A stretch of DNA of 42,341 nt from UBA6168 sp964423205 (GCA_964423205.1 CAYRDX010000039.1:1-42341), one strand, 5' to 3'; numbered from the stretch's first letter, positions 7,374 through 16,362 are shown. The notes: generated by a model from the sequence alone, not told the origin. A program made the numbers and translations.

Positions 7374-9767
7374 ATGTTATTAGAGCCTAAAGACCTCACA
7401 GAAAGACTGGAGTACGACAAGGTCCTTATACTCCTTGAAAAAGAATGCCTGGGAGAACCCGGCAAAGAAGCTGTCCGGGTGTTGCCCTTTTCTACAGATG
7501 CGAAAGATATTGAAAGGCAACTGAAAGAGGTTTGGGAATACAAACTCAGTATCGAAAAAAACGACCATTTTCCAATTGCCACTTATGAAGATTTCACGGA
7601 AGACCTGAAAATGCTGGACATAGAGGACTATGTGCTTGCGGAAGAATCCTGGAAGCGCATTTATCAGGTTCTCGTCACCACTGAAGCCATCTTCGGTTTT
7701 TTCACTCCGGAACGACAAAAAATATACCCCAACCTTTTCAACATCATCCGGCCATTGCATTTCGATGAGGAACTGGTACATGCCATCGACAAGGTGTTCG
7801 ATGAAAAGGGAGATATCCGACCCGATGCAAGTCCCACACTTTCCAAAATCAGGCGGGAAGTCATCAACAAACAACGGGAACTCGATAAGGTATTCCGCAG
7901 CCTCATCAATGAATACCGCAACAAAGGTTACCTCAGCGACAACGTGGAAAGTGTGCGCAACAACCGCCGCGTCTTCAGCGTACCGTCAGAGCATAAGCGC
8001 AAAATCAGGGGCATTATCCACGACGAAAGCGCTACCGGTCGTACCACCTTTATCGAGCCGGAACCCGTCATCGAAATCAACAACGACATCTTCGATCTGC
8101 AGCAGGAGGAACGACGGGAAATCTGGCGCATCCTAAAAGAACTGAGTGCCACCTTCCGGCCATTCACCCCACAACTTAAACTTTACCTGAGCCTGCTGAC
8201 TCGCTTTGATGTCATTCTCGCCAAAGCAAGGCTGGCGGTGATGATGAACGGTAACATGCCGCAACTGAAAAACGAAGCCCACCTCGGCACTGAAATGGGA
8301 AAACATCCACTTCTTTTTATCAAAAACAGGAAAACTGGCAAAGAGGTAGTGCCATTCGACCTGAAGCTTTTTGGTGAAAACCGCATCGTTATCGTAAGCG
8401 GTCCCAATGCAGGTGGAAAGTCCATACTGATGAAATCCGTTGGTTTGATGCAGCTCATGCTGCAGGCAGGTTTGCTGATTCCCGTGGATGAAATTTCGGA
8501 AATGGGCATTTTCAAAAAGATATTCGCCGACATCGGTGACCAGCAATCCATCGAAGACGACCTGAGTACCTATTCCAGCCGCCTGGCTAACATGAAAGCC
8601 TTTCTGCAGAAGGCCGATGAGCAGTCACTTGTTCTCATCGACGAATTTGGCTCAGGCACAGACCCTAAAATCGGAGGCGCCATTGCGGAAGCTATTCTGA
8701 AAGAGCTGAACAGCCGTAAGGTTTATGGAGTCATTACCACGCATTATTCCAACCTGAAGATGTTTGCCTTTAAAACTAATGGTATTGTCAATGGCTCCAT
8801 GCTGTTTGACAAGGAGCACCTGTCACCGACTTATCAATTCAAAGTGGGCCGGCCAGGCAGCAGTTATGCTTTTGAAATTGCTCAGAAAAGTGGTTTGCCC
8901 AAGAAAATAATCGGCTACGCGAGAAAGCGCACCGGCAAAAATGAAACGGCAGTGGACGACCTGCTCATAGACCTCCAGAGGGAAAAAAAAGAAGTGGAAG
9001 ACAAACTTTCGTCTGTGAGTGAGCGCGAAAAGCAGCTCGAAAAACTCATCAAAAGTTACGAAGACCTGCACCGCGACCTCGAATACCGCCGCAAGAAACA
9101 AAAACTGGAAGCGAAAGAACAGGCCTTGCAGGAGGTTGCCAGGGAAAATAAAGCCCTCGATAAATTGGTACGTGAAATTCGCGAACAACAAAACCTGGAA
9201 AAAGCTAAACAACTCGTAGAACAGGCCAGGGATGAGCGGCAGCAACTCGAAAGCAAGGTGTCGGAGTTGCGTTCGGAAGTTAATAAGGCTCAGGAGGTTC
9301 CATTGAAAGAGGCTAAAAAAGGACTTATCGAATCAGGGGATTATGTGCGCATGCGCAATGGCGGTTCTACGGGGGTGGTTGAAAGTGTGGACAAACGAAA
9401 AGCCATCGTTCACATCGGTCAAATGCGCATGACAGTTGCCCTTCGCGACCTTGAGCACGCCCGTGAACCGCTCGATGTAAAGAATACCATCAGCATTCAG
9501 TCGGATACCATTTCACAAAATGCAACTTTCGAAAGCAAACTCGACATCCGCGGCATGAACACGGAGGATGCCATCAAAGTCATTCAGGATTTCCTCGACA
9601 GGGCCTTACTTACCAGCACCAATAACCTGCGCATCGTCCATGGCAAAGGCACCGGTGTGCTGCGCAATGTGGTAAGGCAAAAGCTCCAGGAATACCGTGA
9701 ATTGAGAACTTTCTATCACCCTGCAGACGACGATGGAGGGGATGGGGTGACGGTGGTGGAGTTTTGA
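7374..9767 (+). CDS. mutS2: endonuclease MutS2 (Smr-domain MutS paralog)
   Basis: A 797-residue cytoplasmic protein of standard MutS2 length. After an N-terminal core and lever region comes the ABC-type ATPase, with Walker A GPNAGGKS at residues 343-350 and Walker B LVLIDEFGSGTDP with D423/E424. A long charged coiled coil (about 520-640) leads to a KOW-like segment (GDYVRMRNGGSTG). The Smr nuclease domain runs from about 722 to 797 with LDIRGM and HGKG (His756). MutS2 proteins are known to suppress recombination and, in Firmicutes, to act on collided ribosomes; which applies here cannot be read. It lacks the N-terminal mismatch-recognition domain of MutS1, as expected. It is a single-gene unit between unrelated neighbours. 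Confidence 0.96.
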   Translation: MLLEPKDLTERLEYDKVLILLEKECLGEPGKEAVRVLPFSTDAKDIERQLKEVWEYKLSIEKNDHFPIATYEDFTEDLKMLDIEDYVLAEESWKRIYQVLVTTEAIFGFFTPERQKIYPNLFNIIRPLHFDEELVHAIDKVFDEKGDIRPDASPTLSKIRREVINKQRELDKVFRSLINEYRNKGYLSDNVESVRNNRRVFSVPSEHKRKIRGIIHDESATGRTTFIEPEPVIEINNDIFDLQQEERREIWRILKELSATFRPFTPQLKLYLSLLTRFDVILAKARLAVMMNGNMPQLKNEAHLGTEMGKHPLLFIKNRKTGKEVVPFDLKLFGENRIVIVSGPNAGGKSILMKSVGLMQLMLQAGLLIPVDEISEMGIFKKIFADIGDQQSIEDDLSTYSSRLANMKAFLQKADEQSLVLIDEFGSGTDPKIGGAIAEAILKELNSRKVYGVITTHYSNLKMFAFKTNGIVNGSMLFDKEHLSPTYQFKVGRPGSSYAFEIAQKSGLPKKIIGYARKRTGKNETAVDDLLIDLQREKKEVEDKLSSVSEREKQLEKLIKSYEDLHRDLEYRRKKQKLEAKEQALQEVARENKALDKLVREIREQQNLEKAKQLVEQARDERQQLESKVSELRSEVNKAQEVPLKEAKKGLIESGDYVRMRNGGSTGVVESVDKRKAIVHIGQMRMTVALRDLEHAREPLDVKNTISIQSDTISQNATFESKLDIRGMNTEDAIKVIQDFLDRALLTSTNNLRIVHGKGTGVLRNVVRQKLQEYRELRTFYHPADDDGGDGVTVVEF

Positions 9768-9864
9768 AAAATAATCTGACAGTCAATTGGATTAGGCACT
9801 TGCTTAAGTTTGTTACCAGGTAAGCTTCAGCTCTAATAACTTCTTTCCTTAGTTTTTTCCTCGA

Positions 9865-10164
9865 TTATTTCAGTGTCGCATAATTACTGTCTGAATTACT
9901 GCATTGATTAATTTTATAAAGCACTAGGTCATCCCACTGACCAATATATAAAGATGAAAACGTCTTTCTTTGGACTTCATTATTGAAAATTGGACGCTCT
10001 GAGTTCAAGGATTTTGGAAAGTAAATCGTAAGTTTATCCACACAAAGGGCTAATTCCAATTTGCCCCCAGAGCTATGAGAGTACCGTAATTTTACGGGAA
10101 AAGCGTCTGCTCCATTATAGTGACAGGGAAGTAATACATTAAAGTTTAGAATTTCATTAATCCC
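9865..10164 (-). other. 99-codon open frame without ATG, possible gene remnant
   Basis: The 402-base gap between mutS2 and the glycosyltransferase has no normal gene. On the minus strand one frame stays open for 99 codons from just after a TGA at 10165-10167 to TAA at 9865-9867. Its composition is protein-like (for example FPVKLRYSHSSGGKLELA and SLYIGQWDDLVLYKI). It has no ATG; only an internal TTG at 10059 could start it. In AT-rich sequence an open stretch of this length can arise by chance but is not common. It may be the 3' end of a decayed gene. No family recognised. Confidence 0.2.
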
Positions 10165-10169
10165 TCATT

Positions 10170-11795
10170 ATGTCCATTGATTTCAAAAACTTCTTTGGAA
10201 AACATTCAACAGGCTCAAAAGTACTTATACTTGTTGTTTTGACCGTGGTCATGCGGTTTCCTACCCTTATTTATCCAAAAGCAATTAATGATGAAAGAGT
10301 GTACTCAGTGGTGGCCATGGAAATGTTGGAAGGTGGTTATATGTATCTTGATGCCATTGAAAGAAAGCCACCGTTGCTATTCTGGACTTACGAGTTGATT
10401 TTTAAAATCGGTGGAGCTTACAATTACAGTTTTCTGCATTTCGTAAGCCTCATTTGGATATTATTTTCGATGTTGGGTTTGTATTTACTTACCCGGCATT
10501 TGTTTGACAGGGACGCAGGAATTATTGCTGCCCTGTTTTATGCTGTTTTTGTTAGCTGGGCAGCTTGGAGCAATCTCGCATTAAATGGTGAAATATTGAT
10601 GAATCTGCCCCTTATTTGGGGAATTTGGTTAGTAATGCGAGTGTCTGCTCCCCATCGGAAATTTGAATTGATTTTAGCCGGATTTCTCCTTAGCTGCAGT
10701 TTTCTATTGAAACAGCCCGCAGCTATAATGGCCGTTCCTTTGGGTCTGTTTTTATTATCAAAAGGATATAGAGAGAAGGCAAAGATTACCATGTTCACCT
10801 CATTTTTACATGCAGGCCTTTTAACTTTTGCTTTTTTCGTAACACTACTTCTTGTTGCCCTGGAATTGAAATCTCAGGGCATTCTGGAAGAAGCCATTCA
10901 TTGGACTGTGTCGGACCACGATGTCCCACATGGAGTAACAGATCCGGTTTTTTGGAAGTTTGGTTTTTGGATGACGCTGGCGTTTGTAGGTGCTTGTTGG
11001 ATCATAGTTTATGGATCTTATATCAATATCCGCAATTTTCGAAACAAGAACCTGAATTTGTGGGACAATCGGGAGGCTGAGTTCCGGGCAATGATACTAT
11101 TGCTTATTGCCTCGGTGATTGGTGCTTCGCAACCCGGACGGTTTTATGCACACTACTATATTCAAATTGTACCCATATTGTGTGTACTTGCGGCTCCAGT
11201 ATTTAGTGCTATTTGGACAAATAAGTACTCTCCTTCAAATTGGCTACTTAAACCGCTTGTCACCAAAATCTGGCTGGCGGTCACTATAATAGGTTTTATG
11301 ACCAGCCACACTATTGAAATAGCAATGGATTGGAAAATTGGTGAAACAGGAAATTACCTTCGACTCCATTCTAACCCTTCTGACAAAATATTTGTTTGGG
11401 GCCAGGCAACCCCCATTTATCTCGATGCACAAAGAAGGCCTGCTTCCCGTTACATTGCTACTTTTCCACTTACCGGTTATATTTTCGGCAGTCCCTTGGG
11501 TTGGGATCCTTCTTATGATACTTCCGATAGAATTTTGCCTGGTGCCTGGGAAAATCTCAGAGAGGATTTCATTGAATCACCACCCGAGTTTATAGTGGAT
11601 ACCGATGCTGCAAGGGCCACTGCGCGATACCCTATTGCTCAATTTCCTTATCTTGCCTCTATCATTGAAAATTGTTACACTCTTGAATCTAAAATGCCTG
11701 ATGGTATCATTTACAAAAAGAAGAAAAATGATTGCCCGGAAATCTTTTCGCAGATTGAAAAAACATTTATCGGCCATAATTCTGACTCCAAATAA
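10170..11795 (+). CDS. membrane glycosyltransferase, GT39/ArnT-like (GT-C fold)
   Basis: A 541-residue polytopic membrane protein with about 10 hydrophobic helices. The first lumenal loop has NDERVYSVVAMEMLEGG and ERKPPLLFW, the acidic and Lys-Pro-Pro pattern of GT39-type enzymes that take sugar from a polyprenyl-phosphate donor. The C-terminal third is soluble and periplasmic, with no further catalytic motif. Substrate and acceptor are unknown; likely products are modified lipids, cell-surface glycans or glycoproteins. The next gene encodes a GtrA-family protein 42 bases downstream. The pair makes sense as a transferase plus a flippase or synthase-associated membrane protein for lipid-linked sugar. 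Confidence 0.8.
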   Translation: MSIDFKNFFGKHSTGSKVLILVVLTVVMRFPTLIYPKAINDERVYSVVAMEMLEGGYMYLDAIERKPPLLFWTYELIFKIGGAYNYSFLHFVSLIWILFSMLGLYLLTRHLFDRDAGIIAALFYAVFVSWAAWSNLALNGEILMNLPLIWGIWLVMRVSAPHRKFELILAGFLLSCSFLLKQPAAIMAVPLGLFLLSKGYREKAKITMFTSFLHAGLLTFAFFVTLLLVALELKSQGILEEAIHWTVSDHDVPHGVTDPVFWKFGFWMTLAFVGACWIIVYGSYINIRNFRNKNLNLWDNREAEFRAMILLLIASVIGASQPGRFYAHYYIQIVPILCVLAAPVFSAIWTNKYSPSNWLLKPLVTKIWLAVTIIGFMTSHTIEIAMDWKIGETGNYLRLHSNPSDKIFVWGQATPIYLDAQRRPASRYIATFPLTGYIFGSPLGWDPSYDTSDRILPGAWENLREDFIESPPEFIVDTDAARATARYPIAQFPYLASIIENCYTLESKMPDGIIYKKKKNDCPEIFSQIEKTFIGHNSDSK

Positions 11796-11837
11796 CTATA
11801 TCATCTCAACACCCCATTGCTCAACTTATGGAAACCA

Positions 11838-12239
11838 ATGATTGATTTCTCTTATCCTGCACTTAATAAACTGGTGCTGCAGTTTTTTAAATTTGGAGTT
11901 GTAGGTTTCTCAGGTATGATTGTAGACTTCGGTCTTACCTGGATTTGTAAAGAGAAACTGAAGCTGCAGAAATATCTTGCCAACAGCATTGGCTTCATCG
12001 CAGCAGCAAGCAGTAATTATTATCTGAATCGTGTTTGGACTTTTGAAAGCGATAACCCTGAAATACTGATTCAGTACGGGAAGTTTGTTTTCATCTCAAC
12101 CATTGGCCTTAGTCTGAACAACTTCTTCATTTATATTTTCAATGATAGGTTGAAGTTCAATTTTTACTTCGCAAAATTGCTCGCAATAGGTTTGGTTACT
12201 TTCTGGAATTTCTTTGCAAATTATTTCTTTACGTTTTAA
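11838..12239 (+). CDS. GtrA family membrane protein
   Basis: A 133-residue protein with four hydrophobic helices and the GtrA pattern: FFKFGVVGFSGMIVDFG at the first helix, the NSIGFIAAASSNYYLNRVWTF motif at the second, and WNFFANYFFTF at the end. GtrA proteins are thought to move or bind undecaprenyl-phosphate-linked sugars for surface glycosylation. ATG 11838 gives a normal start; an in-frame TTG seven codons upstream (11817) is less likely. It forms a probable two-gene operon with the glycosyltransferase just upstream. Its stop lies only nine bases from the stop of the convergent polymerase gene, leaving no room for a separate terminator. Confidence 0.85.
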   Translation: MIDFSYPALNKLVLQFFKFGVVGFSGMIVDFGLTWICKEKLKLQKYLANSIGFIAAASSNYYLNRVWTFESDNPEILIQYGKFVFISTIGLSLNNFFIYIFNDRLKFNFYFAKLLAIGLVTFWNFFANYFFTF

Positions 12240-12248
12240 GTCTTTAGC

Positions 12249-15200
12249 CTACTCCCCATACCTTTCATCCTTCCTGAAAGGCAAACGCTCCATCTTCACC
12301 ACCTCCAATGAGGGGAACCCGTATTCCTCCACCACCTTGCCCTCTATGCGATAGACGCCACGCCCACGGAAGGGGCTGCTTTTCAGGAAATTTGGAAAAT
12401 GCACCGTATCGAAAAGATGGCCGTCGCGGTCGAGCCAGGTGCCGAAATGCATCAGCTCTTTTTTCACCGTGCGCACGTCCTTGCGGCAGACATAGTAACC
12501 CACCATGACCACCATACGGCCCAGGCATTGCTTCATGTCGGCAGCGACGATGCCCTCCACTGCCACCGTTTGGTCATTCAGAATGTCGAAAGGCGAGCAG
12601 AGCGGAAAACCGAGCAATTCTATTTCATCAAAAGCCTGGTCGAACTCGCCGTCTTCCAGTACGGGCAATTCGAACTCTTCGAGGCTTTCATCGGCAAACA
12701 GCACCTGCACGCCATTGTCGCGGGTCAGGCCGGCGGGTGTTTTCGGGTTGTACACGGCATTTTTCTCCCACATAAGCTGGCACTTACCCAAACCTGTGAA
12801 GCGAAAAGCCCCGATGCGTATGAGCAGGTCGAGTTGGCTCGATGCTATTTCCACGCGGCTCACGAAGTCGGCGAGGCTGCGGAAGGGGCCGCCCCGCGCC
12901 CGCTCGGCAACGATGCGGTGCGCCGCCAGCCGCTCCATCTGATTGATGTGGATGAACCCGACATAAATATTCTGGCCGCTGATGCTGGTCAGGTAAAGGC
13001 TGTTGTTCACGCAGGGTGCGTGAATGGCCGCTCCTGACATGCGCGCCTCATGGAAGTAGTACTCCGTGCGATAAAAACCACCGAAGTTATTGATGACCGC
13101 CGTCATGAACTCGAGCGGGAAGTAGGACTTCAGGTACAGGCTCTGGAAACTCTCCACCGCATAACTCGCCGAGTGCGCTTTGCAGAAGGAGTAGCCGGCA
13201 AAACTCTCCACCTGTCGCCACACTTCCTTCGCCAGGGTATCGGGATGGCCGCGCTGCCGGCAATTGTCGAAGTACTTCTGTATCAGGTTGCTGAATTTGT
13301 CGCCCTGCCGCTTTTTGCCGCTCATCAGGCGGCGCAGCATATCGCTCTCGTCGAGGCCCAGCCCTGCAAAATGGTGTACGATTTTCATCACGTCCTCCTG
13401 ATAGACCATCACGCCGAAGGTCTCGCCAAGATGCTCTTTGAACACGGGGTGCAGGTACTCGAAGGAATGCGGCGAGTGGAAGCGTTTGATGTACTCTTTC
13501 ATCATGCCCGATTTCGCCACGCCGGGCCGGATGATGCTGCTCGCCGCAACGAGGTGTTTGTAGTCGTCGCAGCGCAGCTTCGACAGCAGGCCGCGCATGG
13601 CCGGGCTTTCGATGTAAAAACAGCCGATGCAGTGCCCGCTTTTCAATTGTGCACGCACCCGCCCGTCCTGTTTGATGGTGGGGATGTCGTGTACGTCCAC
13701 CGCTTTTCCCTGGTTCATTTTGATTAAATCCACGGCGTCCTTAATGTGTCCCAGCCCGCGCTGACTGAGGATGTCGTATTTGTGAAAACCGAGGTCTTCG
13801 GCATGATGCATGTCGAAATGGCTGATGGGAAAGCCTTTTGGCATCATCTGCAGGGCAGTGTGGTAGTAAATGGGCCTCTCCGTAATCAGCACCCCCCCGG
13901 CATGTATGGACAGGTGGTTGGGGAAGTTCATGAGTTTGCGGGCGTAGTTAAGGATTGAAGGATGGAGGGATTGAGGGATTGAATGGTTGTTGGTTGTTTG
14001 TTGTTCGTTGTTGGTTGTCCGTTGTCCGTTGTCCGTTGTTGGTTGTCCGTTGTTGGTTGTTGGTTCATTTTGGCTACTGCCACCTGAAGACCCCGAAGGG
14101 GTAAACTGCCGACTCTGGACTGCGGACTGCCTTTTGTCACCCTGTAAGGGGCCAACCTCCAGCTTCTGACTCTTCTCATACATCCAATACCGCACATCCT
14201 CGGTGCCGGTGGCTTTGAGAATGGCGTCGGCAAAGTTGTCGATTTCTTCCTTTGGCAGGCCATACACCTTGCCCACTTCCCGTATGGCCGCGTTGAACTG
14301 AAAGGTGCTGTAGGTAGCCATAAGAGCGGTGTGTTCGCGGCCATAGCGTTTGAAGATGTAGTCCGTCACGTCGTCGCGCTCGTCCCATGAAAAGTCGATG
14401 TCGAAATCCGGTGGTGAGGGGCGGTGTTTGTTGATGAATCGCTCGAAGTAGAGGTCGAGGTCGATGGGGTCCACATCGGTGATGCCAAGGCAATAGGCCA
14501 CTATGCTGTTGGCACCGCTGCCCCGCCCGACATGATGGTAGCCCGCCGTTTGCGCGTAGCGCACGATGTCCCATGTGATGAGGAAATAGGCGCAGAAGTT
14601 CATGTCGCGGATGACCTGGAGTTCGCTTTGAAGGCGCCTTTTTACGGGGTTTGTTTTTTGAGGAATTGAGGATAGTTGTTCGTTGTTCGTTGTTCGTTGT
14701 TCGTTCGTTTTGATGGTTGTCCACTGCTGGCTGTCCACTGCTGACTGTCCACCGCCAACCGCCAACTGCCTTTTGTCACCCTGTAAGGGGCGGACTGCCA
14801 ACCACCTTTTGTCACCCTGTAAGGGGCCAACTGCCCACTGCCCACTCCTGTACCTCCTCTCAAACCCCTCCACCGCCAGTTTCTCCAACAATTTAAAATC
14901 GCCCTCCTTACTTCCCGTGAACGTCTGCCGGTTCACTGTCAGGCCGCTTTTGAATTCGATGTTACATTCGGCGGCGAGGCGGCGCGTGTTTTCGAGTACC
15001 TGGGGATAGAGCCGGTAAAAGTCCTCGAGCGCCGCAGTCGGATGGGGGATTTCGGTTTTTTTGGCCAGGTCATCCGGTGTGAGTTTCGACAGGATGGTGT
15101 TCAGGTCGATGGCGCGCAACAGGCGGTGCAGTTCGTAACCTTCTTCATCGACGAAAGTGATGGGGCTGAATGCCAGCAGTTTTTCCGGGTAGTGGCGCAC

Positions 15201-15677
15201 CTCAGAGGAAAACAGGCCGTGAACATGTTCCGGCCGGATGCCGAGGTATTCGTAGTCCCGGAATTGGGAAATGGGCTTTATCAATTTTGGGTAAATGATG
15301 ACGAATTGAGAATTGAGAATTGAGAATTGAGAATTGAGCCCCGAGTACTCGGGGGAGAATAAGGGGTCGAAAATTTCGGGAAGAGCAATGCCGTCGAGGG
15401 AGTGGTCGCTCAGGTATTTGTTCAGTTGGTAAAAGCCGTTGTCATTGCGGGCGATGCCGGTATAGAGACGTTGGCCGTCTTTGAAAAAGTCGATGCCTAA
15501 CAGGGGTTTGATGCCTGCTTCCCGGCAGCGGCGCACGAATTCACCGGCAGCGGAGGTGTTGTTGGTGTCGGTGAGTGCAAGAGTATCAATGCCGGCCCGT
15601 TTGGCGGTGTTCACCAACTGCTCCGGCGACAAGGTGCCGTAGCGCAGACTGTAATACGAATGGCTGTTGAAGTACAT
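12249..15677 (-). CDS. dnaE2: DNA polymerase III alpha subunit, second (DnaE2/ImuC-like) type, with repeat-derived insertions
   Basis: A 1,142-residue C-family polymerase from ATG 15677. It has a PHP-like N-terminus (MYFNSHSYYSLRYGTLS), a palm with DFDIDF at residues 424-429 (catalytic D426/D428) and KYDILSQRG (third Asp, D635), a fingers region (EYLHPVF, MVYQEDVM), and a C-terminal OB-like domain (GRMVVMVGYYVCRKD). The tau-binding end of replicative DnaE is absent. This fits the translesion or accessory DnaE of Bacteroidota. An in-frame ATG at 15698 adds seven residues encoded by a heptamer repeat and is rejected. Three low-complexity inserts (about residues 108-127, 277-341 and 503-574) are translated intergenic-type repeats. 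The last lies between the second and third catalytic Asp codons; without it the spacing (about 135) is near that of E. coli DnaE (152). No stop or frameshift is seen, so the gene looks functional. Its GC is visibly higher than that of neighbouring gtrA. Confidence 0.88.
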   Translation of the reverse strand: MYFNSHSYYSLRYGTLSPEQLVNTAKRAGIDTLALTDTNNTSAAGEFVRRCREAGIKPLLGIDFFKDGQRLYTGIARNDNGFYQLNKYLSDHSLDGIALPEIFDPLFSPEYSGLNSQFSILNSQFVIIYPKLIKPISQFRDYEYLGIRPEHVHGLFSSEVRHYPEKLLAFSPITFVDEEGYELHRLLRAIDLNTILSKLTPDDLAKKTEIPHPTAALEDFYRLYPQVLENTRRLAAECNIEFKSGLTVNRQTFTGSKEGDFKLLEKLAVEGFERRYRSGQWAVGPLQGDKRWLAVRPLQGDKRQLAVGGGQSAVDSQQWTTIKTNEQRTTNNEQLSSIPQKTNPVKRRLQSELQVIRDMNFCAYFLITWDIVRYAQTAGYHHVGRGSGANSIVAYCLGITDVDPIDLDLYFERFINKHRPSPPDFDIDFSWDERDDVTDYIFKRYGREHTALMATYSTFQFNAAIREVGKVYGLPKEEIDNFADAILKATGTEDVRYWMYEKSQKLEVGPLQGDKRQSAVQSRQFTPSGSSGGSSQNEPTTNNGQPTTDNGQRTTNNEQQTTNNHSIPQSLHPSILNYARKLMNFPNHLSIHAGGVLITERPIYYHTALQMMPKGFPISHFDMHHAEDLGFHKYDILSQRGLGHIKDAVDLIKMNQGKAVDVHDIPTIKQDGRVRAQLKSGHCIGCFYIESPAMRGLLSKLRCDDYKHLVAASSIIRPGVAKSGMMKEYIKRFHSPHSFEYLHPVFKEHLGETFGVMVYQEDVMKIVHHFAGLGLDESDMLRRLMSGKKRQGDKFSNLIQKYFDNCRQRGHPDTLAKEVWRQVESFAGYSFCKAHSASYAVESFQSLYLKSYFPLEFMTAVINNFGGFYRTEYYFHEARMSGAAIHAPCVNNSLYLTSISGQNIYVGFIHINQMERLAAHRIVAERARGGPFRSLADFVSRVEIASSQLDLLIRIGAFRFTGLGKCQLMWEKNAVYNPKTPAGLTRDNGVQVLFADESLEEFELPVLEDGEFDQAFDEIELLGFPLCSPFDILNDQTVAVEGIVAADMKQCLGRMVVMVGYYVCRKDVRTVKKELMHFGTWLDRDGHLFDTVHFPNFLKSSPFRGRGVYRIEGKVVEEYGFPSLEVVKMERLPFRKDERYGE
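13957..14155. repeat. heptamer array with hairpins inside dnaE2 (insert 3)
   Basis: Plus-strand units of 7 bases (TTGTCCG, TTGTTGG and variants, about 13983-14065) are followed by two hairpin words: ACCCCGAAGGGGT (14091-14103) and a 22-base unit at 14130-14151 that holds CACCCTGTAAGGGG. The stretch is read in frame by dnaE2 on the other strand. It gives a 7-residue periodic peptide (NGQPTT, NGQRTT, NEQQTT) because 21 bases equal three heptamers. Confidence 0.88.
14655..14850. repeat. heptamer array with two hairpin units inside dnaE2 (insert 2)
   Basis: TTGTTCG units (about 14675-14708) run into TGTCCAC, TGCTGGC and CGCCAAC units (about 14716-14767). Then come two copies of the 22-base hairpin unit (14769-14790 and 14805-14826), and finally CCCACTG units. 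The same 22-base unit occurs at 14130-14151. The encoded peptide contains two copies of PLQGDKR. Length keeps the polymerase frame open. Confidence 0.88.
15302..15354. repeat. GAATTGA heptamer array plus CCCCGAGTACTCGGGG palindrome inside dnaE2 (insert 1)
   Basis: Five GAATTGA-type units (15303-15337) run straight into the perfect 16-base palindrome CCCCGAGTACTCGGGG (15339-15354). On the coding strand the array reads NSQFSILNSQF. The same palindrome recurs at 17084-17099 and 18211-18226. Confidence 0.9.
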
Positions 15678-15680
15678 GGG

Positions 15681-15935
15681 ACTTTTGGCTGTTGGCATTT
15701 GGCTATTGGCTGCCTGCCCCTTCGGGCAGGGTTGATTGGTTCTGGTTTTTGACTGGTTTTTGATTGACGATATATGATTGACGATATCAGATTTTTGATT
15801 TTCCGAGACAAGAACCGGCCGTTTGCGTCCCGAAAAATCAAATCCCGATAGCTATCGGGATACGTCTGATATCTTAAATCTGAAATCAAAAAACCCTTAT
15901 AAAATAGAACCAATCAGCCCTGTCCTTCGGGGTTG
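15681..15935. repeat. repeat mosaic upstream of dnaE2 (heptamers and nested palindromes)
   Basis: Starting at the dnaE2 5' end: 7-base units CTTTTGG, CTGTTGG, CATTTGG, CTATTGG (15682-15709), then a CCTGCCCCTTCGGGCAGG hairpin (about 15714-15731). GGTTGATTGGTTC and, about 170 bases on, GAACCAATCAGCC form distal inverted arms. Between them lies the perfect 20-base palindrome ATCCCGATAGCTATCGGGAT (15842-15861). A further TCCTTCGGGG word follows at about 15922-15931. No gene is credible here; frames that cross it only read repeat. Confidence 0.8.
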
Positions 15936-15983
15936 GCTTCTGGCTGAGGTTTGGCTCTTTTACATTTTTCCTTTTGTCAAAAA

Positions 15984-16081
15984 TAGGAACACGGATGACG
16001 CAGATTTGGCCGGATTAAAGCGGATGGTGGTCAAAAGCAATCCGTGAAAATCCGCTCAATCCGCTACATCCGCGTTCCCAT
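15984..16081. repeat. imperfect inverted repeat element (about 98 bp)
   Basis: The left arm (about 15984-16025, starting GGAACACGGATGACGC) and right arm (about 16039-16081, ending CATCCGCGTTCCCA) are imperfect reverse complements over about 40 bases around a short centre. The transcript would fold into a long hairpin. A copy of the right arm alone is at 3168-3210, so the unit is dispersed. It is non-coding. The remaining sequence to 16329 shows no gene or further repeat. Confidence 0.75.
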
Positions 16082-16329
16082 TTGTAATCGCCAAGATGTA
16101 ACGATCTTAGCCATCACAAAAGCAATAAGAATCGCCAAAGCAAAGCCGACACAACAAAGTTTTCTCAGGAATCTTCCGGGTTGGTTTTTGAAACAAAAAT
16201 TTTATTTACTCCGACAAAAGTATGTTTTCAAAAAAATTTGTTTCAAAAATAATGCCTTTGGGCGCTTTGGGCAAGTAACAGAAGAGAAAAAAACAATAGC
16301 CCTGTGTTTTGGAATACTGAATGCACTGA

Positions 16330-16362
16330 TTTGCATTCGTTTATCAAATAATGCTAAATTTG
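16330..16362 (+). promoter_or_regulatory. Bacteroidota-type promoter for the Uma2 gene
   Basis: TTTG at 16330-16333 and the perfect -7 word TAAATTTG at 16355-16362 are separated by 21 bases. Transcription would start near 16369, about 15 bases before the ATG at 16384, similar to the short leader of the S9 gene at 1020. Confidence 0.5.

Noticed and set aside
12399..13727. Long plus-strand frames (212 and 225 codons) opposite dnaE2
   Set aside because: Antisense shadows of a GC-rich gene; the minus-strand frame carries all polymerase motifs.
13957..14850. CRISPR-like look of repeated units in dnaE2
   Set aside because: Units are contiguous 7-mers with no unique spacers and no cas genes are present.
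15611..15913. 100-codon minus-strand frame over the dnaE2 upstream repeats
   Set aside because: Reads through palindromes and heptamers and then dnaE2 in the wrong frame; no protein signature.
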